A DNA stretch of 19,713 bases, from NCBI GenBank assembly GCA_947174965.1, contig CAMWKY010000006.1, positions 1 to 19,713 of the forward strand, given 5' to 3'. The notes under the pieces were generated by a model that made no database searches, was not told the origin of the DNA, and worked only from the letters and a program-made list of their open reading frames with translations. Below are positions 7,083 through 15,147 of this stretch, in pieces. The first letter of the stretch is position 1. Each line of letters opens with the position of its first letter. Source of the stretch: an uncultured Ruminococcus sp. GTDB lineage: Bacteria; Bacillota; Clostridia; Oscillospirales; Ruminococcaceae. A program made the translations under genes and the position numbers.

Positions 7083-7675
7083 TTTTTATATAATTTATTT
7101 GATGTAATATATTGTACTACATTTTCATCAAGATAGCAAGACAATTTTTCATTTTTTTCAATTTTTTTTCTGATTTCAGTAGAAGAAATTTCAAGAGGTT
7201 CTGCACTGCATACAATAATATCGCCGTATTTCCGCAGAGTTTCGGCTTTTTTTTCAAGTTCTGCAATATCTCCGCTTTTTCTTGAAACAACAGCAAGAGT
7301 AACTGCTTTTAAAATATCCTCAAACTGATTCCACGTTTCAAAAATCATAAGCATATCACTGCCGACAAGCAGAAAAAGTTCATCATGCGGAAAACGTCTG
7401 CGAAATTCCTCAACTGTATATATAGTGTAGCTTTTTCTGTTCTGTCTTATTTCATAATCACATACATCAAGCTTTTCTGATGCTATACAGGCAAGTTTCA
7501 GCATTTCAAGTCTGTCATCTCCTGAAACATACTCCGCACTTGAACGGTGCGGACTTATCCCCGACGGCACAAAATAAAGCTTGTCCAGTTTCAGTTCGCT
7601 GACTGCTGAAACAGCAAGATTAATATGACCGTTATGTACGGGGTTGAAACTTCCTCCATAAATTCCTATTCTCAT
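7076..7675 (-). CDS. nadD: Nicotinate-nucleotide adenylyltransferase
   Basis: Adenylates nicotinate mononucleotide to deamido-NAD, a shared step of NAD synthesis. The 199 residues match the family. The N-terminal nucleotidyltransferase signature GGSFNPVHNGH spans residues 7-17 with the HxGH pair H14/H17. Further landmarks are the substrate loop FVPSGISPHR (35-44), LLVGSDML (102-109), ETWNQFEDI and the C-terminal ISSTEIR (163-169), all typical of NadD. The ATG overlaps the yhbY stop as ATGA, and no good Shine-Dalgarno is visible, so initiation probably depends on coupled translation. The yhbY-nadD-yqeK-rsfS set is a conserved Firmicute group. Confidence 0.97.
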   Translation of the reverse strand: MRIGIYGGSFNPVHNGHINLAVSAVSELKLDKLYFVPSGISPHRSSAEYVSGDDRLEMLKLACIASEKLDVCDYEIRQNRKSYTIYTVEEFRRRFPHDELFLLVGSDMLMIFETWNQFEDILKAVTLAVVSRKSGDIAELEKKAETLRKYGDIIVCSAEPLEISSTEIRKKIEKNEKLSCYLDENVVQYITSNKLYKKW

Positions 7676-7974
7676 TTTGATTTCGGGATATTCTCAATTA
7701 CAGGTTCTTTCGGATTACGCTTGAAAAGCACAAACTTATTTCCGATAACCTGCACAACGTCTGCACCTGTCTGTCCTGCAATTGCATCAGCAGCTTCTCT
7801 TGCCGTCCAGCCTGAATTTTCAAGCACACGAAGTTTTATCAGCTCTCTTTTGCGGAGTGCTTCTGCAACTTCTCTGCACATCTGCTCTGTTACTCCGCCT
7901 TTGCCAACCTGAAATATTGTATCATATTCAGATGCTATTCCTCTTAAATACGCACGTTGTTTACTTGTAAGCAT
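7672..7974 (-). CDS. yhbY: YhbY-type CRM-domain RNA-binding protein
   Basis: Single-domain CRM protein of 100 residues that associates with pre-50S ribosomes in studied relatives. The N-terminus MLTSKQRAYLRGIASEY is typical, the GxxG-type RNA-binding loop is in FQVGKGGVTEQM, and the body ELIKLRVLEN... followed by QVIGNKFVLFKRN is the standard YhbY ending. The ATG at 7974 has GGAGAG upstream, overlapping the rdgB stop region, and lies 3 nt after rdgB. The 3' end overlaps nadD by 4 nt. Its presence with rsfS and rnc puts three ribosome-related genes in this run. Confidence 0.96.
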   Translation of the reverse strand: MLTSKQRAYLRGIASEYDTIFQVGKGGVTEQMCREVAEALRKRELIKLRVLENSGWTAREAADAIAGQTGADVVQVIGNKFVLFKRNPKEPVIENIPKSK

Positions 7975-7977
7975 TTT

Positions 7978-8547
7978 TTACTCTCCTTTTGTAATAATAT
8001 CATACATAAGTCGGAGGGCATTTCCTCTGTGACTTACTGCATTTTTTTCATCTGCTGTCATTTCAGCAAGCGTTTTTTCTCCATACACAAAAATCGGGTC
8101 ATAGCCGAATCCGTTTGTACCACATTCTTCATAGCCGATTTTTCCCATACATTTTCCCGAAACACTTTTTACACCGTTTTCGTCAATATATACAATCGCA
8201 CACTCAAAATATGCCGTTCTCTTGTCGTCGGGAATATCTTTCATTTCAGCAAGAATCTTTGCACATTTTTCATCGTCCGGAGCATATCTTGCTGAATATA
8301 CTCCGGGTCTGCCGTCAAGTACATCAATACAAAGTCCGCTGTCATCAGCAATAACAGGAAGTTTTACAATATCATACACTGCTTTTGCCTTTATTTCCGC
8401 ATTTTCAGCAAATGTACTGCCGTTTTCTTCGGGGTCACAATATACACCTGCATCATGTTGAGAGAGTACTTCAAAAATTCCATCAAAAATTTCTCTTGCC
8501 TCACGAAGTTTGTTTTCATTATTCGTTGCAAAAACAAGCTTATTCAT
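7978..8547 (-). CDS. rdgB: XTP/dITP (non-canonical purine NTP) pyrophosphatase, RdgB/HAM1 family
   Basis: Cleaves dITP, ITP and XTP to monophosphates so that deaminated purines do not enter nucleic acid. From the ATG at 8547 the protein has 189 residues. Landmarks are FATNNENK (residues 6-13), STFAENAEIKAKAV, the metal/catalytic ADDSGL, GRPGVYSARYA, NGFGYDPIF and the terminal SHRGNAL. The segment after SARYA is shorter than the usual GE-rich loop but the catalytic parts are intact. The reading frame stays open upstream to 8670, but that part is a frameshifted copy of the lysine-rich FtsY tail. The conserved FATNN strand begins only at 8547. The start overlaps the ftsY stop by 8 nt (ATGAATAA), with GGAA about 10 nt upstream. 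Confidence 0.95.
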   Translation of the reverse strand: MNKLVFATNNENKLREAREIFDGIFEVLSQHDAGVYCDPEENGSTFAENAEIKAKAVYDIVKLPVIADDSGLCIDVLDGRPGVYSARYAPDDEKCAKILAEMKDIPDDKRTAYFECAIVYIDENGVKSVSGKCMGKIGYEECGTNGFGYDPIFVYGEKTLAEMTADEKNAVSHRGNALRLMYDIITKGE

Positions 8548-9895
8548 CTTCTTCATTTCCTTTCTTGCCGAAAAGTCTGCTGAAAAATCCTTTTTTCTTT
8601 TTCTTTTCAGTCTTTTCTTCTTCCTGTTCAGATTCGATTTCAGATTCTTCATTTTCGTCAGAAATATCATCAGTTATTACATCTTCAACTGCTTCATCAA
8701 CTGTTTCATCAACTGCTGTTTCTTCTTCCTCTGCCGATTCAATAACAGTCTCTACGATTTCAAGCTCGTCATCTTCATCATCTTTATCAGCTGAAAACAT
8801 ACCAAAAAATCCCTTTTTCTTCTTTTCAGACTTAACTTCTTCTTGTTCAGTTTCTTCCTCAACAGTATCTTCATTTTCAGTTGTTTCTTCTTCAACTGCA
8901 TCAGTAATTTCAGGTTCAGCATCTTCAATTTCAGCATCAACAGATTCTTTTTCCTCTGCCTTTTCAAGTGCATTTTGTCTTGCTTCATCTAAATCAAAGA
9001 GTGCATCAACAAACATACGGCTGTCAAATGGCTGTAAATCGTCGATTTTTTCGCCCACACCGATAAGCTTTACGGGGATTCCTAATTCATTCTTGATTGA
9101 AATTACAATACCGCCCTTTGCTGTACCGTCAAGCTTTGTGAGGACAATGCCTGTTATATGTGCGGTTTCACTGAATAATCTTGCCTGATTTACCGCATTC
9201 TGTCCTGTTGTTGCATCAAGTACAAGAAGTACTTCACGGGAACAGCCCTCCGCTTTATTATCAATGATTCTGTTGATTTTCTTGAGTTCCTCCATAAGAT
9301 TCTTTTTATTATGAAGTCGTCCTGCCGTATCAATTATAACAACGTCACACTTACGTGCTTTTGCGGCTTCAAGCGAATCATATACAACTGCTCCCGGGTC
9401 ACTGCCTTCAGCGTGTTTTACAATTTCAACTCCTGCACGTTCAGTCCACACTTCAAGCTGGTCGATAGCCGCTGCACGAAATGTATCAGCTGCCGCAACA
9501 AGTACCTTTTTGCCCTCCTGTTTGAACTGGTGGCACATTTTACCGATTGTTGTTGTTTTGCCTGCTCCGTTGACACCGATAACCATGATAACAGCAGGAG
9601 AATTTGTCATGTCAAGTCCTGTATCTTCACCCATAATTTCAGAAATAACCTCATAGATAATCTCCATTATATCTTTAGGGTCGGTGATTCCTCTTTCCTT
9701 TACCTTTTTGCGAACTCTGTCACATATTTCCTCTGATGTTTCAACGCCTATATCGCTCATAATCATCTGTTCTTCAAGTTCTTCAAAAAGTTCTTCATCT
9801 ATTTTTGTAAATGAATTAAAAATTCTCTGCAATCCACCTAAAAAGCTTTCTCTTGTCTTTTTAAGACCCTCCGCAATTTTAGTAAAAAAGCTCAT
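8540..9895 (-). CDS. ftsY: Signal recognition particle receptor FtsY with charged C-terminal extension
   Basis: SRP-receptor GTPase that docks ribosome-SRP complexes to the membrane. The 451 residues start directly with the N domain ([20 protein letters not shown]), followed by the G domain: P-loop [13 protein letters not shown] (107-119), DTFRAAA (137-143), DTAGR (189-193), TKLD (253-256) and [12 protein letters not shown] (279-290). The GTPase core ends near residue 305. An unusual tail of about 147 residues follows, rich in Glu and Asp and containing [10 protein letters not shown] (358-367) and [15 protein letters not shown] (431-445). Many FtsY proteins carry an acidic, membrane-targeting segment at the N-terminus; here similar sequence is at the C-terminus. 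AAGGAGG lies 4 nt from the ATG, overlapping the smc stop. The usual ylxM-ffh neighbours are absent and rdgB follows. Confidence 0.96.
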   Translation of the reverse strand: MSFFTKIAEGLKKTRESFLGGLQRIFNSFTKIDEELFEELEEQMIMSDIGVETSEEICDRVRKKVKERGITDPKDIMEIIYEVISEIMGEDTGLDMTNSPAVIMVIGVNGAGKTTTIGKMCHQFKQEGKKVLVAAADTFRAAAIDQLEVWTERAGVEIVKHAEGSDPGAVVYDSLEAAKARKCDVVIIDTAGRLHNKKNLMEELKKINRIIDNKAEGCSREVLLVLDATTGQNAVNQARLFSETAHITGIVLTKLDGTAKGGIVISIKNELGIPVKLIGVGEKIDDLQPFDSRMFVDALFDLDEARQNALEKAEEKESVDAEIEDAEPEITDAVEEETTENEDTVEEETEQEEVKSEKKKKGFFGMFSADKDDEDDELEIVETVIESAEEEETAVDETVDEAVEDVITDDISDENEESEIESEQEEEKTEKKKKKGFFSRLFGKKGNEEDE

Positions 9896-9904
9896 AAATC
9901 CTCC

Positions 9905-12900
9905 TTATTGTATATCAGCAATATCTTCCTGAAAGTCTACCTGTTCCATTTTAAGCAGTTTAGAAATACCGTCCTCCTGCATTGTAACTCCATACAGAAC
10001 ATTTGCTTCCTCCATTGCACTTCTTCTGTGAGTTACAAGTACAAACTGTGTTGTATTGGTAAATCTTTTAAGATATTGTGCATATTTTCTTACATTTACT
10101 TCATCAAGTGCCGCATCAATTTCATCAAGTATACAGAACGGTGCGGGTCGCAGTTTAAGTATGGCAAAATATATCGCAATAGCAACAAATGCCTGTTCAC
10201 CGCCGGAAAGTGAAATAAGATTCTTGATAACCTTTCCGGGTGGTGCAACACTTATCTCAATTCCTGATTCAAGCACATTTTCAGGGTCGGTCAGAATGAG
10301 TTCCGCTTTCCCACCGCCAAAAAGTTCTACGAAAATCGACTTGAAATTTGAATTTATAATATCAAAGCTTTCTGAAAAAAATTTCTGCATCTCATTCCTT
10401 TGTTTTTGAATTATCTTTTCAAGTTCTGCTTTGGATTTTTCAACGTCCGCAAGCTGTGCCGAAAGAAATTCATATCTTTCTGAAACTTCTCTGTATTCTT
10501 CAACAGCATTTACATTCACGCTTCCTAATGCACGGATTTTATTCTTGACTGCTGTAAGTTCTGACTGTGCTGTAATAATATCCTCTGTTTTTACGGTGAA
10601 TTTCAATGCCTCTGAATATGTCATTTCATATACATCAAGAAGCTGTTGTATAATTGAATCATAGTTACGGACTGCTGATTCCCGTCTTTCGTCAAGCCTT
10701 GTAACTTCACCCGACAGCTTTTCTTTTACTTCATTAAGCTGTCGCATACCTTTCTGTATTTCATTTACAAGACGATTCTGCTCTGTGTGCATATTTTGAT
10801 AACGCTGAATTTCTGCCATATACAAAGCAGAATTGTTTTTCATACTGTCAAGTTCGGTTTTCAGCTTTTCAATTGCACTTTTCTTTTCATCAATAATATT
10901 ATTCTGCCTTGTGATTTCATCTTCAAAATGCTTACTTCCGCCTTTCAGAATCTCAAGTTCTGAATTGATACGGACAATTTCTGCATGATGTGCTTGTATA
11001 TCCTTTGAAATTTCGGCATCATGTATATTAAGGGCTGAAATTCTGCTTGTATGTTCTGCACGTTCAAGACGCAGATTCTCACGTCTTTTTTGTAGTTCAG
11101 CAAGATTTTTTTCTGCTTCATCAATCTGCACTGCAATTTCAGTTCCGCTTTTTTTTGCTTCTGCTTCAGTCTGTTTTGCAGATTTTATTTTCTTCTGTGA
11201 TTCTGCAATCTGATTTTCTACGTTTTCAGCCTGTGCAGTAAGCTGTGCAACAAGTGAATTAAGCGTTAAAATTTCTGCATTGAGACGTACTTCATCTGTA
11301 TCAAGTTCCCTGATTTGATTTTTTGCAAGTTCTGTTTTATACCTTAGCTGTTCAGTCTCTCCACGCAGTTTCTCCATTTTTGAATTAAGTTCATTCTGAT
11401 TTGCTGATAGTCTGCTTATTTCTGTAGCAAGCGTTTCAATCTCATTTTTTCGGGTGATTATTCCTGCCGACTTCTGTACTGAACCACCTGTAAATGAACC
11501 GCCTGCATTAATGACCTGTCCATCAAGTGTGACTATTCTGAATCTGTAGCCATATCTTTTTGCGATTTCTGTAGCTGTATCAATATCCTCTGCAATAACA
11601 ATTCGTCCAAGAAGTGATGCTATAATACCGCTGAATTTATCATCATAAGAGACAATTTTGTTTGCCATTGCAACAAATCCGCTGAAATTTTCAAGTCCTT
11701 GCTCACGCAGTTCATTTCCTCTTACTGATGTTATCGGTAGAAATGTTGCACGACCGCCTTTCTGCTCTTTCAGGAATCTTATACAGCGTTTTGCTATGTC
11801 TTCATTCTCTACAATGATATTCTGCATAGCACCACCAAGTGCCGTCTCAACAGCAACCGCATATTCAGGCTGTACATTTATATTCTGTGCAACCGTGCCG
11901 AAAACTCCGCTTAGTCTGCCTTGCCTTGATGCACGGAGAATCTGCTTGATACTTCCGCTAAAACCCTCCATATTATTTTCAAGGTCAATAAGTATTTTCT
12001 GCCTCTGCTGATTGTTTTTCAGTTCGTACAGATTTTTTTCAAGTTCCTGTTTTATATCGTCAAAACCGTTTTTTCTTGATTGATACAGCTTTTCAAATCC
12101 TGACAATTTATTGCTGATTGAAATTTTTTCAGCCTGATTTTTTTCAAGCTGTATATTATTTTTCTCAACTTCTGCATTATACTCCGCTACCTTTGTTTCA
12201 ATATCAATATTGCCTGTAATAATTTCATTAAGTCGCTTTTCCTCATTTTCAGCCGTCTGATGTGCAGAATCCGCTGTAAATCTCAATTCACTTTGATTTA
12301 TACGCAGATTGTTTATTTCAGTTCCCGCAGTTTCAACCAATTTGCCAAGCTGTAAGTTTTTTTCCTCTGCTTTATTGAGTTCCGCTGTGATTTCATCAAT
12401 TTCAGCCTGCAACTGTTTTTTCTGCTCATCAAGTGAACTGATTTTCTTTTCAGTTTCCTTTATTTTCTGTTGATAGTTACGCTTTGTTTCTTCAGATTTC
12501 TCAATGCTTCTTTTTGCATTTTCTATAGCTTCATTGCAATGTCCTATATCATTTTCATACACGGCAATATCAGATTTTTTTTGTGATGATTCCTGCTCCT
12601 CTGCAATCATTTTCCGACGCAGTTCGTCTGATTTCATCGTACATTCCTGCATTTTTCTGTAGCTTGCCTGTAGTTTTTCTTCCTCACGCTGAATATCATT
12701 TTCTGTATTCTCATATTCATTCTTGCTGATTAAGATTTTTGATTCAAGCTCATTTATTCTTTTTTTCAGTTCATCAATTTGAGTAATCCACACCGAAATT
12801 TCAAGTTTTTTGCGTTCTTCCGCAAGTTTTATGAACTTCTGCGCCTTTTCAGCCTGTATTTTCAGTGGCTCAACACGGCTTTCAAGTTCAGAAAGAATAT

Positions 12901-13477
12901 CAGTCAACCGCATAAGATTATCCTCTGCTGATTTTAACTTTCGTTCAGCTTCTGCCTTTTTATAACGGAATTTTGATATTCCTGCTGCCTCCTCAAAAAT
13001 ATCACGTCTTTCACTGCTCTTTGCTCCGACAATTTCTGCAATACGTCCTTGTCCTATAATAGAATAGCCGTCACGTCCAAGTCCCGTATCCATGAAAAGT
13101 TCGTTTATATCTTTAAGTCTGCACGGTTTGCCGTTGATTGAGTATTCACTCTCACCGCTTTTATACAGTTTTCTTGTGACGGAGACTTCCTCGCCCATAT
13201 CAGCAAGCTTATTGTCATGATTGTCAATATTGAGCGTTACGGCTGCAAATCCCATTGGCTTTCGTGTGACAGTTCCCGAAAAAATAACATCTTCCATTTT
13301 ATTTCCACGCAGAGTTTTTGTGGACTGCTCACCTAATACCCAGCGGACAGAATCACCGATATTGCTTTTTCCGCTGCCGTTAGGACCTACTACAGCTGTA
13401 AGTCCTTTATCAAATTTAAGGCTGACTTTATCAGGAAATGACTTGAATCCCTGTATTTCCAATGATTTAAGGTACAC
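9905..13477 (-). CDS. smc: Chromosome segregation ATPase SMC (condensin subunit)
   Basis: Core ATPase of the bacterial SMC-ScpAB condensin, which organises and segregates the chromosome. Its 1190 residues match bacterial SMC. The Walker A GPNGSGKS is at 31-38 and GLGRDGYSIIGQG at 132-144. A long coiled coil spans roughly 165-500, the hinge 505-670 (FSGSIKQI through GGSFTGGS), and a returning coil about 675-1020. The head half contains the signature LSLSGGEQ-type motif (about 1088-1095) and Walker B CILDEID with AALDEVNV (about 1115-1126). The signature ends in Gln where many SMCs have Arg. The start is GTG at 13477: the conserved MYLKSLEIQGFKSF begins there and GAGGTGA, containing the preceding gene's stop, lies 4-5 nt upstream. 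ftsY follows after 9 nt, the classic smc-ftsY pairing. Confidence 0.98.
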   Translation of the reverse strand: MYLKSLEIQGFKSFPDKVSLKFDKGLTAVVGPNGSGKSNIGDSVRWVLGEQSTKTLRGNKMEDVIFSGTVTRKPMGFAAVTLNIDNHDNKLADMGEEVSVTRKLYKSGESEYSINGKPCRLKDINELFMDTGLGRDGYSIIGQGRIAEIVGAKSSERRDIFEEAAGISKFRYKKAEAERKLKSAEDNLMRLTDILSELESRVEPLKIQAEKAQKFIKLAEERKKLEISVWITQIDELKKRINELESKILISKNEYENTENDIQREEEKLQASYRKMQECTMKSDELRRKMIAEEQESSQKKSDIAVYENDIGHCNEAIENAKRSIEKSEETKRNYQQKIKETEKKISSLDEQKKQLQAEIDEITAELNKAEEKNLQLGKLVETAGTEINNLRINQSELRFTADSAHQTAENEEKRLNEIITGNIDIETKVAEYNAEVEKNNIQLEKNQAEKISISNKLSGFEKLYQSRKNGFDDIKQELEKNLYELKNNQQRQKILIDLENNMEGFSGSIKQILRASRQGRLSGVFGTVAQNINVQPEYAVAVETALGGAMQNIIVENEDIAKRCIRFLKEQKGGRATFLPITSVRGNELREQGLENFSGFVAMANKIVSYDDKFSGIIASLLGRIVIAEDIDTATEIAKRYGYRFRIVTLDGQVINAGGSFTGGSVQKSAGIITRKNEIETLATEISRLSANQNELNSKMEKLRGETEQLRYKTELAKNQIRELDTDEVRLNAEILTLNSLVAQLTAQAENVENQIAESQKKIKSAKQTEAEAKKSGTEIAVQIDEAEKNLAELQKRRENLRLERAEHTSRISALNIHDAEISKDIQAHHAEIVRINSELEILKGGSKHFEDEITRQNNIIDEKKSAIEKLKTELDSMKNNSALYMAEIQRYQNMHTEQNRLVNEIQKGMRQLNEVKEKLSGEVTRLDERRESAVRNYDSIIQQLLDVYEMTYSEALKFTVKTEDIITAQSELTAVKNKIRALGSVNVNAVEEYREVSERYEFLSAQLADVEKSKAELEKIIQKQRNEMQKFFSESFDIINSNFKSIFVELFGGGKAELILTDPENVLESGIEISVAPPGKVIKNLISLSGGEQAFVAIAIYFAILKLRPAPFCILDEIDAALDEVNVRKYAQYLKRFTNTTQFVLVTHRRSAMEEANVLYGVTMQEDGISKLLKMEQVDFQEDIADIQ

Positions 13478-13481
13478 AAAT

Positions 13482-14468
13482 TCACCTCAGTTCAACATGA
13501 TATTTCGGAATATTTCCATCACCGATAATTTTAATATCTATACCCTGTCTGCTAAAATATTCAATATTGCTTTTCTTCTGCCCGACTGCCTTGCTGATAC
13601 ACAATGAATTTACCGCAAAAATATAATTCCTGTCAGTTTCATTAATATAGTATTCCATATTATACCTGTAAATAAGTCCCTCACAGAGTTCACGGAAGGC
13701 AGGGTGATAGAATCCGCCCAGCATATCTTTTTCGACAAATTCACTTGCATGAAGTCCGCATTTTATCACTCTTATACCATTTCTTTCAAATTCTGCCATA
13801 GCAGAAGATGACATATTGACAACCTGTTCAAAAGTGAACATTCTGTAACTGCCTGACTGGTAAAATTCACCGAGTTTTGTATTTTTCAGAACAACAACGG
13901 GATAAATCCTTACCGTATCTGGACGTATTTCAATAATTCTTTCCATAGTTTCAAGTTCGTCATCTGCTGTACTTTCATACAAGCCAATCATCATCTGCAA
14001 ACCAAGTTCAAAGCCGTATGATTTGATTAAATCACTTGCTTTATAAACGTCCTCTGCTGTATGCCCACGCTCATTTGCTTCAAGAACGTGATTAACCATC
14101 GACTGCGCACCAAGTTCAATTGATGTAACACCGTATTCTTTCAGTATATCAAGGATTCCGGAAGTTATACAGTCAGGGCGTGTGGAAATGCGGATTCCCT
14201 TGAATTTCCCATCACCAATAAAATCCTGAACAGCCGACAACAATTCACACATATACGACTTCGGAATAGCTGTGAAACTTCCTCCGAAAAAAGCAATCTC
14301 TGTATTTTCGTGCGATTTTGATTCAGCAAGAGCCTTTGAACATATCTCACGCACTTCCGCACCTGTCGGGGCTTTCTGCGTTCCGCTTATTGTACGTTGG
14401 TCGCAGAAACTGCATTTGTGTGGACAGCCGATATGTGGTATAAAAATAGAAATATTAGCGTGTTTCAT
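13482..14468 (-). CDS. Elp3-like radical SAM protein without acetyltransferase domain
   Basis: A 328-residue radical SAM protein. The iron-sulfur motif is C15-x3-C19-x2-C22 (GCPHKCSFC). AFFGGSFTAIP follows at 59-69, then IRISTRPDCI and SIELGAQSM, all as in the radical SAM half of Elp3 and related YhcC-type proteins. It lacks the C-terminal GNAT domain of true Elp3, so a tRNA cm5U-type role cannot be assumed. It overlaps the 3' end of rnc by 14 nt and ends 4 nt before smc. An rnc-radical SAM-smc order is recurrent in Clostridia, so linkage to RNA or chromosome functions is suggestive only. The substrate is unknown. Confidence 0.9.
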   Translation of the reverse strand: MKHANISIFIPHIGCPHKCSFCDQRTISGTQKAPTGAEVREICSKALAESKSHENTEIAFFGGSFTAIPKSYMCELLSAVQDFIGDGKFKGIRISTRPDCITSGILDILKEYGVTSIELGAQSMVNHVLEANERGHTAEDVYKASDLIKSYGFELGLQMMIGLYESTADDELETMERIIEIRPDTVRIYPVVVLKNTKLGEFYQSGSYRMFTFEQVVNMSSSAMAEFERNGIRVIKCGLHASEFVEKDMLGGFYHPAFRELCEGLIYRYNMEYYINETDRNYIFAVNSLCISKAVGQKKSNIEYFSRQGIDIKIIGDGNIPKYHVELR

Positions 14469-15147
14469 ATCCCATAAGCTCCAGAGCTTCTTTTGCGGCT
14501 AACTGTTCAGCTTCTTTCTTGCTTCTGCCCTTTCCTCTGCCGATTACCTGATAATTCAGCATTACTTCTACAACAAAACGCTTGTTATGGTCAGGTCCTT
14601 CCTCACCTATAAGATTATACTCAACTTTTTCTTCAGGATTTTTCTGTACAACTTCCTGTAGAACTGTTTTGAAATCCTTGAATGCAAATTTTGCCGTATG
14701 CTCAATATCTTTCGGCATGAAACGTAAAATATGCTTTTTTGCTGACTCCATACCGCCGTCAAGATAGATTGCGGCAATAACAGCCTCAAAAGCATCTGCA
14801 AGAATAGAGGGTCTTTCACGTCCACCCGTATTTTCTTCACCTTTTCCAAGCATAAGAAAATCACCCAGATGTATTTCTTTTGCAAATACGTGCAGACTTT
14901 TTTCGCATACAAGAGATGCACGGAGTTTTGTAAGGTCACCCTCTGCAACATTTTTCAGATTAGTATAAAGATGCTCCGAAACAACTATTGAAAGCACACT
15001 ATCGCCAAGAAATTCAAGTCTTTCATTACTTCCTGATGCAATTTTCCGCTCATTTGCATAAGATGAGTGGGTGAGTGCGTGATTTATAAGGTGCTTATCG
15101 TTAAATTTATAACCTATAATTTCCTCAAGTTTTTCTATACTGTTCAT
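14455..15147 (-). CDS. rnc: Ribonuclease III
   Basis: Double-strand-specific endoribonuclease that processes rRNA precursors and structured mRNAs. The 230 residues contain the RNase III signature NERLEFLGDSVL (41-52) with acidic E42, E45 and D49. The second acidic pair is D118 and E121 in ILADAFEAVIAAIYLDGG, and these line the metal site. A double-stranded RNA-binding domain occupies about 159-225 (LQEVVQK ... GRGKGRSKKEAEQLAAKEAL). The start ATG overlaps the plsX stop as ATGA, and the 3' end overlaps the radical SAM gene by 14 nt. In many Firmicutes acpP sits between plsX and rnc; here it is missing. Confidence 0.97.
   Translation of the reverse strand: MNSIEKLEEIIGYKFNDKHLINHALTHSSYANERKIASGSNERLEFLGDSVLSIVVSEHLYTNLKNVAEGDLTKLRASLVCEKSLHVFAKEIHLGDFLMLGKGEENTGGRERPSILADAFEAVIAAIYLDGGMESAKKHILRFMPKDIEHTAKFAFKDFKTVLQEVVQKNPEEKVEYNLIGEEGPDHNKRFVVEVMLNYQVIGRGKGRSKKEAEQLAAKEALELMGYETR

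Noticed and set aside
8548..8670. Upstream extension of rdgB with a Lys/Arg-rich N-terminus
   Set aside because: The extension is the FtsY tail read in another frame. RdgB homology begins at the FATNN strand right after the ATG at 8547.
8385..9188. Plus-strand 267-codon frame encoding a serine-rich protein
   Set aside because: It lies antisense to the acidic FtsY tail; repeated Glu/Asp codons read in reverse give Ser codons. No ribosome-binding site and no recognisable domain, while the minus strand is clearly coding.
11047..11241. Short plus-strand Phe/Gln-rich frames within smc
   Set aside because: They are antisense shadows of the coiled-coil region, with no start signals or domain similarity.
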